A stretch of 35,007 bases of DNA. It comes from Candidatus Duberdicusella sinuisediminis (lineage in GTDB: Bacteria; Omnitrophota; Gorgyraeia; Duberdicusellales; Duberdicusellaceae). Of this stretch, positions 8,213 through 16,580 are shown in pieces (the stretch's first letter is position 1; each line of letters begins with the position of its first letter). Where the stretch lies: NCBI GenBank assembly GCA_003644445.1, contig QNCG01000005.1, positions 1 through 35,007 on the forward strand, written 5' to 3'. Both the position numbers and the translations under genes were made by a program. Below the pieces are notes generated by a model. It saw only the letters and a program-made list of their open reading frames with translations, was not told the origin of the DNA and did not search any database.

Positions 8213-9633
8213 ATTATATACTTATATGGATATTCTTATCTTTTTTAGCCGGAGAAGTATTTTGTTTTTTGCTAAAGCCTGGTTTTTCCCTCCTTCTTTG
8301 GCTAAGTAGCGCTTCTCTTTTAGCTTCCTATATTTTCTACAAAAAGAAGAAACTGGCCCTTTCTGATTTTTCCCTTCTCTCCTTTTTCTTTTTTCTATCC
8401 GCTTTATATTTTAAGCCTTATAGTTTGAGTATACCTGATTACTTCTTAAAAGAGAGAACAGAAGTTATAGGAAAGATAACCGAACTCCCAATCTCTTATT
8501 CTAGCTACAACCTTTATAAAATACGCTCTAACTATCTAATTTTAAGAGATAAAAAATTCTATTTTCCCGGGTCTATTTTAGTTAAAGACTACTCATTTAG
8601 AAAGCCTTCTTTATTAGATATATATTTATTTGAGGGAAGACTTAGAAAGAATTATCAAAAGAAGGGGTATGTTCTTTATCTTAAGAAAGATAACCCTCCC
8701 CTTAAACTTTACACTTCTAAAGATTTTCGTAAATTTCCCCTGAGGGTTTCGGAAAGGATTTCTTCTTTATTTAAAAAGAATTTTTCTCGGCAAATTTTCA
8801 GTTTTAGCTCAGCTGTATTTTTGGGTAAGAAGGAAGAGTATTTTTCACAAATTAGGAAGATTTTTGTAGAGGCAGGAACCTGCCACATTTTAGCTATAAG
8901 TGGTTTACACGTAGGGATTGTTTCTACAGTTTTTCTTTTTATCTTTAAACTCGCAAGATTTAAGAGGAGAACCCGTTTTATTTTAACTATACCTTTAGTC
9001 CTATTTTATGCTTTTCTTTCTGGAGCCAGGCCCCCGGTTTTGAGAGCAAGTCTTATGTTTTTAGTCTATGCTTTAAGTTTTCTTTTAAGAAGAAAGTTTT
9101 TAATTTTTAATTCTTTAGCTTTGGCCGGATTAATAGACCTTTTTATTAAGCCTGATGATTTTTTAACTGTTAGTTTTCAGCTTTCTTTTTTAGCTGTTTT
9201 TTCTATAAGTTTAGGTTTCAGGTATTTCTATGTAAAAAGAAAGCTTACTCTTTTAGAAAAGATTAGAATTCTCTTTCTGGTCTCTCTTTTTGCCAACTTA
9301 GGTTTAGCCGGCCTTTTAAGCTTCTACTTTGGCAAGGTCTATATTTTAAATCTTTTTACCAATATATTAGTTATACCTTATCTGGGGTTGATTTTTTACT
9401 CTTTGTTTGTATTTTTAGGTCTTTCTTTTATCGGCCCTTTAAGAGAGGTACTTTGTTTAGCTTGTTCTTTCTTAATTGGTTTATTTTTGAAGATAAATTA
9501 TTTTTTCTCAAACTTTCCTCTGAGCTACCTTAACTATAGGTTCTCTTTTAAAGAGTTATCTTTCTACTATTTATTTCTCTTGTTGATTATTACTTTTAAA
9601 ATAAGGAGAAATAAGATACCCCGCCCTTTTTAA
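8209..9633 (+). CDS. comEC: ComEC/Rec2-family competence channel protein, short form without C-terminal metallo-beta-lactamase domain
   Basis: DUF4131-like N-terminus plus competence domain (AGTCHILAISGLHVGIVSTVFLFIF...LSGARPPVLRASLMFLVYALSFLLRRK); 474 aa; overlaps comEA. Confidence 0.85.
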   Translation: MNYILIWIFLSFLAGEVFCFLLKPGFSLLLWLSSASLLASYIFYKKKKLALSDFSLLSFFFFLSALYFKPYSLSIPDYFLKERTEVIGKITELPISYSSYNLYKIRSNYLILRDKKFYFPGSILVKDYSFRKPSLLDIYLFEGRLRKNYQKKGYVLYLKKDNPPLKLYTSKDFRKFPLRVSERISSLFKKNFSRQIFSFSSAVFLGKKEEYFSQIRKIFVEAGTCHILAISGLHVGIVSTVFLFIFKLARFKRRTRFILTIPLVLFYAFLSGARPPVLRASLMFLVYALSFLLRRKFLIFNSLALAGLIDLFIKPDDFLTVSFQLSFLAVFSISLGFRYFYVKRKLTLLEKIRILFLVSLFANLGLAGLLSFYFGKVYILNLFTNILVIPYLGLIFYSLFVFLGLSFIGPLREVLCLACSFLIGLFLKINYFFSNFPLSYLNYRFSFKELSFYYLFLLLIITFKIRRNKIPRPF

Positions 9634-9643
9634 AGAGCGGGGT
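9618..9643. terminator. GC-rich hairpin ACCCCGC-CCTTTTTAAAGA-GCGGGGT spanning the comEC stop codon
   Basis: Perfect 7-bp outer stem plus inner CTTT/AAAG pairing. Position at the operon end suggests a terminator, but there is no long U-tract after it. Confidence 0.5.
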
Positions 9644-9745
9644 CCGTGGCTTTTCCCGCCTAAAAGCGAGACACTTAAAGTATAACCTAAAATCTTTTAT
9701 TTTTTCTATCCTTAAAGAAGTTTTTCTGGAAGCGTTTTCTTTAAT

Positions 9746-9774
9746 TTGACATTTTCTATTTATTTTGTTATAGT
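9746..9774 (+). promoter_or_regulatory. Sigma70-type promoter TTGACA-N17-TATAGT
   Basis: TTGACA 9746-9751, 17-bp spacer, TATAGT 9769-9774, about 10 bp upstream of the bamD-like ATG (9785). Confidence 0.65.
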
Positions 9775-9784
9775 TTAAGAGCCG

Positions 9785-10729
9785 ATGAGAAAGATACTGA
9801 TATTATTTATAGGAGGAGTTTTATTTTCTAATTTAGCCTATCCTTTTTGGATTTGGTCTCCTAAATCTAAAAAATGGAGAAATCCCGAATATTCTCCTTT
9901 AGCTTCTCCCCAGGCTCAATTAGAAAAGGCTCTTAAATTTTATAAGGCTAAAGATTATCCTCAGGCTCTTAAAGAATTTAAAAAGTTAGTAGCCCATTTT
10001 CCTGATGCCAAACAAGCCCCCTTAGCTCAGTATTATATAGGAAGGGTTTTAGAAGATATGGGAAAGCCTTACCAGGCTTTTAAAGAATACCAGAAGGTAA
10101 TAGATTCTTATCCTTATAGTGAGAAGATAACTGAAATTATAGAGAGAGAGTATAAGATAGGAGAATTTTTTTTAAATAGGCCAGAGAAGAAATGGCCAGC
10201 TCAGATTTTAGAAGAATTATTTGAACATCCCTCAATTGAGATATTTAAGAAAGTGATTGATAATGCTCCTTATTCTGAATATGCTTCTAAGAGTTTATAT
10301 AAATTAGGTCTTCTCTATAAAGCTTTAGGTAGATATGATGAAGCCATAAAGTCTTTTAGGGAATTGGAAGAAAAGTATCCTGAAAGTGAGTGGGCAGAGC
10401 CTGCTAAGTATCAGCTGGCCTTGTGTAGTCTAAGGGCTTCACCAGGAAGTGATTATGACCAAACTTTAACTCAGGAGGCAAAGAAGCGTTTGGAGGAACT
10501 TATAGCTGACCACCCCGAGTTAGAAATTTCTCAGCAAGCTCAAAGACAGTTAAAGATGTTAAGGAATAAAGAAGCAAAAAAATTTTTTGATATTGCCCAG
10601 TTTTATTATAAACAGAGAGAATACTTGAGTGCTAAAGTTTATTATGAGTATGTATTAAAAAACTATCCTCAGACTCTCTGGGCAGAGGAATCAGAAAAGA
10701 TGTTAGAGAAAATAAAGGAGTTGAAATGA
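9785..10729 (+). CDS. bamD: BamD/YfiO-like TPR outer-membrane assembly factor (no lipobox cysteine)
   Basis: Signal peptide followed by TPR-like repeats (ALKFYKAKDYPQALKEFKKLVAHFPDAKQAPLAQYYIGRVLEDMGKPYQAFKEYQKVIDSYPYSE...), followed by lptE. Confidence 0.65.
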   Translation: MRKILILFIGGVLFSNLAYPFWIWSPKSKKWRNPEYSPLASPQAQLEKALKFYKAKDYPQALKEFKKLVAHFPDAKQAPLAQYYIGRVLEDMGKPYQAFKEYQKVIDSYPYSEKITEIIEREYKIGEFFLNRPEKKWPAQILEELFEHPSIEIFKKVIDNAPYSEYASKSLYKLGLLYKALGRYDEAIKSFRELEEKYPESEWAEPAKYQLALCSLRASPGSDYDQTLTQEAKKRLEELIADHPELEISQQAQRQLKMLRNKEAKKFFDIAQFYYKQREYLSAKVYYEYVLKNYPQTLWAEESEKMLEKIKELK

Positions 10730-11262
10730 GAAAGCGGTTGTTATTAAGCATTTATTTTCTTTTAGTTGTTAGTATTTTGGGTTGTGGCTATACTACCCGG
10801 GGGTTTTTGAATCCTGATTATAAAAGTATTTTTGTAAAACCGGTCTTAAATAAATTAACCTTTACTAAGGAAACTCAGGAATATAGAGATTTTAGGAGTA
10901 TCCCTCCTCTTTTGGAGGATTCTTTTACTAAAGCTTTAATATCCCGATTTAATCTTGATGGTAATCTAAGAGTAGATAGAGAAGAGACCGCAGATTTGAT
11001 TTTGGAGACTGAAATTACTGACTTTTTGCGAGAAACCTTAAGATATACTGACCAAGATAGGGTCCAGGAATACAGATTAAAAATTTACTTTACTTACAAG
11101 CTTTATGACAAGGCTGACAACCTAGTAAGAAAAAAGAGTTTAGTTAGTGATACTGCTTATGCTTTAGAGGGGAAATCTGCTAAGAGTGAAGATTCTGCTA
11201 TTTCAGATTTATTGGATGATGCTGCTCGAAGAATAGTCGAAGATATTGTTGAAGAGTGGTAG
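10726..11262 (+). CDS. lptE: LptE-like LPS-assembly lipoprotein
   Basis: Lipobox SILGCGYTTRG, then IFVKPVLNKLTF...LLEDSFTKALISRFNLDGNLRVDREETADLILETEITDF: typical LptE pattern. Confidence 0.8.
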   Translation: MRKRLLLSIYFLLVVSILGCGYTTRGFLNPDYKSIFVKPVLNKLTFTKETQEYRDFRSIPPLLEDSFTKALISRFNLDGNLRVDREETADLILETEITDFLRETLRYTDQDRVQEYRLKIYFTYKLYDKADNLVRKKSLVSDTAYALEGKSAKSEDSAISDLLDDAARRIVEDIVEEW

Positions 11263-11930
11263 AAAAGAGGATTTTAGTAATCTTCGGGAGAGATTTCTCT
11301 ACCAAGAAGAAGCATATTGAGGAATTTAAAAAAGTCCTTTCTCTACATTACCCTTCCTTAGCCTTAGTAAACTTGTTTTCTCAGGATATTTCTTTGCTCC
11401 AGCTTCAAAAGGAAATGGAAAATATTTCTTTCAGCAAAAGGTTGTTTATCTTTAGAAATTCTGAAAAACTTTCTCCAGAAATAAAAGATTATCTTAAAAA
11501 GGTTATAAGAGGGAAGAGGCTGAGAGATTTTCTCATATTTGATTTTGCTTTAGACTCTTCTCAGCGGGAAAGAATAAAGAAAGATAGATTTTTTTCTTTT
11601 CTTTTCCGTATAAGCCCCCCTTTTAAGACCGGGGGAGGCCTCAAAGACTATACTTTTAACGATTTACGGTTGGCTTTGGTAAGAGGTTTACCTCTTCGGG
11701 CTTTAGAGATTATTGATTACTTCCTTAAAAAAGGAAGAAAAGATAGGATTTCTTTACAGATTTTAGGTCTTATGGTTAAGGTATTCGTGGATAATGCTCC
11801 TTATCCTTTAAAAGGTAGAAACCTTAAGTATATATTTGAAATAGAAAGGTTAATCAAGGAAGGTAAGATTTCCTTCCAGTTAGCTTTAGAGCTGTTAGTT
11901 TTTAAGCTCCTCCTTAAGCAGAGAGCTTAA
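11256..11930 (+). CDS. holA: DNA polymerase III delta subunit-like protein (short HolA)
   Basis: N-terminal VIFGRDFSTKKKHIEEF, C-terminal LRALEIIDYFLKKG...LQILGLMVKVF...IEKLI/GKISFQLALELLVFKL resembles HolA domain III. Genomic context lptE-holA-rpsT is common. 224 aa, shorter than typical. Confidence 0.55.
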   Translation: MVEKRILVIFGRDFSTKKKHIEEFKKVLSLHYPSLALVNLFSQDISLLQLQKEMENISFSKRLFIFRNSEKLSPEIKDYLKKVIRGKRLRDFLIFDFALDSSQRERIKKDRFFSFLFRISPPFKTGGGLKDYTFNDLRLALVRGLPLRALEIIDYFLKKGRKDRISLQILGLMVKVFVDNAPYPLKGRNLKYIFEIERLIKEGKISFQLALELLVFKLLLKQRA

Positions 11931-12176
11931 TTTTTGAGAAAGACGAGATTTTTTCCGACTGGCTTTATTTTTGTGGATATATTTTTTAGCTGCAGCCTTG
12001 TCTAAAGCCTTATAGAGCAGGCTTTGAGTTTTTTTGGCTTCTTCTATATTTTTCTCTTTTATTGCCCGTAAGAATCTTTTTTTAGCCTGCTTTATCTTAT
12101 TTTTTAGGGCTAAGTTTCTTAGTCTTCTTTTTTGGTCAGCGTTTAATCTTTTTTTTGCTGATTTTCTTTGAGGCAT
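11895..12176 (-). CDS. rpsT: 30S ribosomal protein S20
   Basis: MPQRKSAKKRLNADQKRRLRNLALKNKIKQAKKRFLRAI...LDKAAAKKYIHKNKASRKKSRLSQKL: classic S20. Confidence 0.95.
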   Translation of the reverse strand: MPQRKSAKKRLNADQKRRLRNLALKNKIKQAKKRFLRAIKEKNIEEAKKTQSLLYKALDKAAAKKYIHKNKASRKKSRLSQKLSSLLKEELKN

Positions 12177-12225
12177 TTTAACTCCTTTTTGGAAAGTTAG
12201 AAAAATTAAATCAGAAATTTAGAAA

Positions 12226-13761
12226 ATGTCAAGGATTTTTAAGAAAATAATTAAAAATACCTTTATTATTTCTTTGGGAACTTTGGCTTCCCGAATTTTG
12301 GGGTTTTTCCGAGATATCCTTATAGCCAACTTCTTTGGAACTTCTTTTCTCATTGAAGCCTTCCTGGTAGCCTTTAGACTCCCCAATATTTTCCGGTCTC
12401 TCTTAGGAGAAGGAGCTGTGGATTCAGTGGTTATTCCGGTAATTTCCGAGTATAAAGAGAAAGATTTTATAAGAGTATGTAGTCATTTGATTACTACTTG
12501 TTGTTTTCTTTTATCGATAGTAGTAGTCTTGGGAATAGTTTTTGCTAAGTATATAGTAGTATTAACTGCTCCAGGGTTTCTCCTCTCTCCAGAAAAATTT
12601 GAGTTAACTGTAAGGTTAACACGAATCGTTTTCTCTTATCTTCTTTTTATAGGGTTATCAGCTAATTTAGGAGGCATCCTCTATACCAGAGGAAATTTTT
12701 TTGTTCCTTCCTTTTCTCCTTTACTGCTTAATCTTACAGTGATTCTCGGTATATGTTTATTATCTGTCTTTAAAGAAGAGCCGATATATACTCTCTCCTA
12801 TTTTGTAATATTAGCAGGGCTCTTGCAATTTCTCTGGAATTTTTTGGCTTCTCGGAGATACTTTAACCTAACTTTTAATCTTAAGAAAGCTTTATTAGAT
12901 AAAGCTACGCTTAAGATGGGTAAACTTTCTTTACCCAGGATTTGGTCAGTAGCAATTTATCATATAAATGTTTTTTTGGATACATTTTTGGCTTCTTTTT
13001 CTAATATAGTAGGAGAAGGAGCTGTAGCCGGGATTTATTACTCCAATAGGTTAATTCAATTTCCTCTGGCTCTTTTTAGCTTGAGTATTTCCCGGGCTGT
13101 TCTTCCCCAATTGTCTAACCTTAGTGCTGAAGAAAAATTTGAGGAGTTTAATTCTACTCTCTCTTTTTCTTTGAAGAACCTCTCTTTCTTTATGATTCCT
13201 TTTAGCCTGTTTTTTCTATTTTTTTCTTCTCCTTTAATAGAGGTAATTTTTAAACGGGGAGTCTTTGACAGTTATTCAGTTAATATTACATCTTCAGCTT
13301 TATTCTTTTATTCTTTAGGGCTTTTTTTCTTTTCTTCATCAAGGCTTTTAATTAGTGCTTTTTATTCTTTAAAAGATACTAAGACTCCGGCTAAGATTTC
13401 TACTTTTGTCCTACTAATTAACTTTATATTAAGTATAATATTAATGAGGCCTCTTAAAATTGGGGGGTTGGCTTTTGCTAGTAGTATTTCTTCAACTGTA
13501 GGGTTTTTATTTCTCTTAAAGGTTTTGGAGAAGAGAATAGGGGTTATTAAAGGGTTAGGAGTTTCCTGGCTTAAGTTAACTGGAATTAGTATAATTAGTG
13601 TAGGGATAGGCAAGGTTTATTTTGTTCTGAGTGAATTTGCTCTTTTACCTAAGATAGTTTTAACTATGGGGATAATTATGGTAATCTTCTTTATTCTCTG
13701 TTCTTTAGGGAAGATAGAGCCTTTACCCAGGATTGGGAGATGGATATTCGGGGGAAAATAA
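12226..13761 (+). CDS. murJ: Lipid II flippase MurJ (MviN)
   Basis: NTFIISLGTLASRILGFFRDILIANFFGTSFLIEAFLVAFRLPNIFRSLLGEGAVDSVVIPVISEY: canonical MurJ N-terminus, 14-TM-like profile. Confidence 0.95.
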   Translation: MSRIFKKIIKNTFIISLGTLASRILGFFRDILIANFFGTSFLIEAFLVAFRLPNIFRSLLGEGAVDSVVIPVISEYKEKDFIRVCSHLITTCCFLLSIVVVLGIVFAKYIVVLTAPGFLLSPEKFELTVRLTRIVFSYLLFIGLSANLGGILYTRGNFFVPSFSPLLLNLTVILGICLLSVFKEEPIYTLSYFVILAGLLQFLWNFLASRRYFNLTFNLKKALLDKATLKMGKLSLPRIWSVAIYHINVFLDTFLASFSNIVGEGAVAGIYYSNRLIQFPLALFSLSISRAVLPQLSNLSAEEKFEEFNSTLSFSLKNLSFFMIPFSLFFLFFSSPLIEVIFKRGVFDSYSVNITSSALFFYSLGLFFFSSSRLLISAFYSLKDTKTPAKISTFVLLINFILSIILMRPLKIGGLAFASSISSTVGFLFLLKVLEKRIGVIKGLGVSWLKLTGISIISVGIGKVYFVLSEFALLPKIVLTMGIIMVIFFILCSLGKIEPLPRIGRWIFGGK

Positions 13762-14969
13762 AAGACTTACCTCAACTTCCGGGAGTATATATTTTTAAAG
13801 ATAAAAAGGGTAAGGCTCTTTATATTGGGAAAGCAGGTTCTTTAAGAAAGAGAGTTTCAGCGCATTTCCAGAAAAACAGTTCTTTATTAAATAGAGGCTT
13901 TTCTTTAGAAGAGATTGCCGATATAGATTTTGTAGTCTGTGATTCTGAAGCCAAAGCTCTTATTTTAGAGAATACCCTCATAAAGGAGAGAAAACCCAAA
14001 TACAATATTCTTTTGAGAGATGATAAAAGTTTTCCCTGGGTAGAGATAAGTAAAGAAGCTTTTCCTAAGGTAAGTATGACCAGAAAGAAAAAAGAGGGGT
14101 TTATTTATTTTGGTCCTTACCCTCAGGCTAAACTTCTTAAAAAAGCCTTAGAGGTTATAAGAAAAATATTTCCTTTTAGGACTTGTTCTAAGCTCCCTAA
14201 GAAAGAATGTTTATATTATCATCTGGGGTTTTGCCCCGGACCCTGTATAGGGAAGATTTCTAAGAGAGATTATTTAAAAAATATAAAGATGCTTTCTCTA
14301 ATATTAGAAGGTAGAAGAAAAAGATTGATAGAGCTTTTAAGCAGGGATATGGAGAAGGCAGTTTCTTCCTTAGAATTTGAGAAGGCGTCTTTAATCCGGA
14401 ATAAACTCTTTGCTTTGTCTTCTCTTTATGGCACTACTAAAGAGTTTCAGCAGTTAATCTCTCTTAAAGAAGTCTTAGGTCTTAAGAAACTCCCTCGCCG
14501 GATTGAGGCTTTAGATATTTCTAATATTCGGAAGGAAGCAGCTACAGGTTCAGTTGTAGTTTTTGAGGACGGTCTTCCCTTAAAATCTGAATACCGGCGC
14601 TATAAAATAAAGAGAAAGGTGGATAGCGATTTAGGGAGGATGGCTGAAGTTGTGGAGAGAAGAATAAGGAATATTTTACAGAGGAAAAAATTTCCCGATT
14701 TGGTGATAGTTGATGGAGGCATAGCCCAAGTCAATTTATGTAGCGATAAATTTAAAAAAGCAAAACTTTCTAATATCCCGGTAATAGGCATTTCTAAGAA
14801 GAACGAAGAAATTTGGTTTGCTTATCAGAAAAAGCCTTTAAGGTTAGAAAGAACTTCTTTGGCCTTAACTCTTATCCAGAGGTTGAGAGACGAAGCCCAT
14901 AGGTTTGCTCATCAGTACTATTCCTATTTAAGAAAGAAGGCTTTGTCTCAGAATAGGACTAATAAGTGA
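13740..14969 (+). CDS. uvrC: Compact UvrC-like excinuclease (GIY-YIG + RNase H-like; no C-terminal HhH)
   Basis: LPQLPGVYIFKDKKGKALYIGKAGSLRKRVSAHF (GIY-YIG), CxxYHLGFCPGPC, UVR-like, RRIEALDISNIRKEAATGSVVVFEDG...PDLVIVDGG...LIQRLRDEAHRFA. 409 aa. Confidence 0.88.
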   Translation: MDIRGKIKDLPQLPGVYIFKDKKGKALYIGKAGSLRKRVSAHFQKNSSLLNRGFSLEEIADIDFVVCDSEAKALILENTLIKERKPKYNILLRDDKSFPWVEISKEAFPKVSMTRKKKEGFIYFGPYPQAKLLKKALEVIRKIFPFRTCSKLPKKECLYYHLGFCPGPCIGKISKRDYLKNIKMLSLILEGRRKRLIELLSRDMEKAVSSLEFEKASLIRNKLFALSSLYGTTKEFQQLISLKEVLGLKKLPRRIEALDISNIRKEAATGSVVVFEDGLPLKSEYRRYKIKRKVDSDLGRMAEVVERRIRNILQRKKFPDLVIVDGGIAQVNLCSDKFKKAKLSNIPVIGISKKNEEIWFAYQKKPLRLERTSLALTLIQRLRDEAHRFAHQYYSYLRKKALSQNRTNK

Positions 14970-15031
14970 GGGTTGGAAATTAGTTTTCAATCTTTGATTT
15001 TTAGGATAAAATTAAAGAAAATCAGTTCAGG

Positions 15032-15433
15032 ATGAGAAGGTCAAAGAGGAAAAGACTTACTGGTTTTGAAAAGAAAGTTTTAAAATGTGTAGCTAAGATA
15101 CCCTTAGGAGAGGTCCGCAGTTATAAATGGGTAGCTAAGAAGATAGGTAAACCCAATGCTTTTCGAGCAGTAGGCAGGGTTTTAAACAAGAATCCTTTTC
15201 CTTTCTTTATACCCTGTCACCGGGTAATAAAGAGTAACCAGGATATCGGAGGATATTCTTTAGGAAAAAATTTGAAAAAAGAATTGTTAGAATTAGAGAA
15301 GGCTATAAAGAAAAGTTTATTTACCCCGCACCACCAGAGAGCCACGGGTGTAAACCTGCAGATGAAGAGAAAAATATTCCGAAGGGTAATGTCCAAAAGC
15401 CACCTCGCCCTTTCAAGGAAAGGGCGAGGTTAA
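15032..15433 (+). CDS. O6-methylguanine-DNA methyltransferase, DNA-binding/active-site domain (PCHRV), C-terminus extended by an insertion element
   Basis: FEKKVLKCVAKIPLGEVRSYKWVAKKIGKPNAFRAVGRVLNKNPFPFFIPCHRVIKSNQDIGGYSLG; active-site Cys retained. The tail after SLFT is encoded by the 15324-15446 element. Confidence 0.88.
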   Translation: MRRSKRKRLTGFEKKVLKCVAKIPLGEVRSYKWVAKKIGKPNAFRAVGRVLNKNPFPFFIPCHRVIKSNQDIGGYSLGKNLKKELLELEKAIKKSLFTPHHQRATGVNLQMKRKIFRRVMSKSHLALSRKGRG

Positions 15434-15446
15434 GCGGTGGTGGGGG
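15324..15446. mobile_element. 123-bp MITE-like element with imperfect TIRs and TTTA direct repeats
   Basis: Left CCCCGCACCACC (15324-15335); right GGTGGTGGGGG (15436-15446; reverse complement CCCCCACCACC); flanked by TTTA at 15320-15323 and 15447-15450; contains the internal hairpin 15403-15429. Confidence 0.65.
15403..15429. repeat. Perfect 12-bp inverted repeat CCTCGCCCTTTC-AAG-GAAAGGGCGAGG
   Basis: Direct reading; 12-bp stem, 3-nt loop. Confidence 0.95.
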
Positions 15447-15471
15447 TTTACCTAAAATTAAGGAGGAGGCA

Positions 15472-16533
15472 ATGATTATAGATAAGTGGTTAGGCAAAAT
15501 GGTGGAGGCAGGAGGTTCAGATTTATTTTTAAGAGCAAAGTCTTTTCCCAAAATAAGATTATTTGGAGAGGTAGTCAACTTAGAGGAGAAGGAACTTGAG
15601 CCTTCAGATTTAGTGGAGATAATAAAAGAGCTCCTTACTCAGGAGGAATTCAATGAACTTTCTCAAAAGAAAAGTTATGAAGGGGCTTTTTATTTTAGAG
15701 AGAATTGGCGGATGAGAATAAGTATTTTTTATCAAAGGAATTCTTTAGCTTTAGTAATAAGGGCAATAAATCTAAATATTTTGAGTTTTGAGGAACTTAA
15801 TCTTCCTTCCAAAGTTTTAAAATCTTTATGTGAAGAAAAAAGAGGGTTAGTTCTTCTTACGGGAACTACTGGTAGTGGAAAATCTACAGCTATTGCTTCG
15901 ATGATAGAATATATAAATAAAAACCATAGGAGACACATCCTTTCTATTGAAGAACCAATTGAATTTACCTTTACTGATAAAAATTCAATTATTAATCAGA
16001 GAGAGATTGGCAAAGATGTGGATAGTTATTTAGGGGCATTAAGACAATTTGCTTTACATTCACCTGACGTTATATTTATAGGAAACATAAGAGATGAAGA
16101 AACTATGCGTGCAGCTTTAGACGCTGCTGAAACCGGAGTGTTGGTATTTTCCACCCTTCACACAGTTAATGCTTCTCAGACTGTGGAGAGGATAATAAGT
16201 TTTTTCCCTCCATATCAACATCCTCAAGTTTTAATGCAATTATCCCAGCTTCTTAAGGGCGTGGTTTCTTTGAGGCTTCTTCCTAGTAAAGATGGTAAAA
16301 GTCTTATCCCTGCTTATGAAGTTATGGTTTTAAGTCCCTCTATTTCCAGGCTTATTCGGGAAAATAAAATTTGGGAGATACCTTCTTATATTGAACAGGG
16401 TGAAATTTATGGAATGGTGAGTTTTGAGCAGATGTTTTTGAAGTTAGTGAAAGAAGGAAAAGTTAATAAGGAGACTGCCATAAGTTTTTCTGATAAAAAA
16501 GAAGAGTTAAGGATGAGGATAGAAAATGAATAA
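15472..16533 (+). CDS. PilT/PilU-like twitching-motility secretion ATPase
   Basis: Walker A GTTGSGKSTAIASMI, IEEPIEF (Asp box), SPDVIFIGNIRDEETMRAALDAAETGVLVFSTLHT, His box. Divergent Walker B region. Confidence 0.88.
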   Translation: MIIDKWLGKMVEAGGSDLFLRAKSFPKIRLFGEVVNLEEKELEPSDLVEIIKELLTQEEFNELSQKKSYEGAFYFRENWRMRISIFYQRNSLALVIRAINLNILSFEELNLPSKVLKSLCEEKRGLVLLTGTTGSGKSTAIASMIEYINKNHRRHILSIEEPIEFTFTDKNSIINQREIGKDVDSYLGALRQFALHSPDVIFIGNIRDEETMRAALDAAETGVLVFSTLHTVNASQTVERIISFFPPYQHPQVLMQLSQLLKGVVSLRLLPSKDGKSLIPAYEVMVLSPSISRLIRENKIWEIPSYIEQGEIYGMVSFEQMFLKLVKEGKVNKETAISFSDKKEELRMRIENE

Positions 16534-16580
16534 AATAATCTTATTTAAGGGTAAGACTCAAAACTTATAGAGGAGGAAAG

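Noticed and set aside
15321-15578. Minus-strand 85-aa ORF over the MGMT/pilT junction
   Set aside because: Generated by the MITE-like element and antisense of pilT start; no protein family signal.
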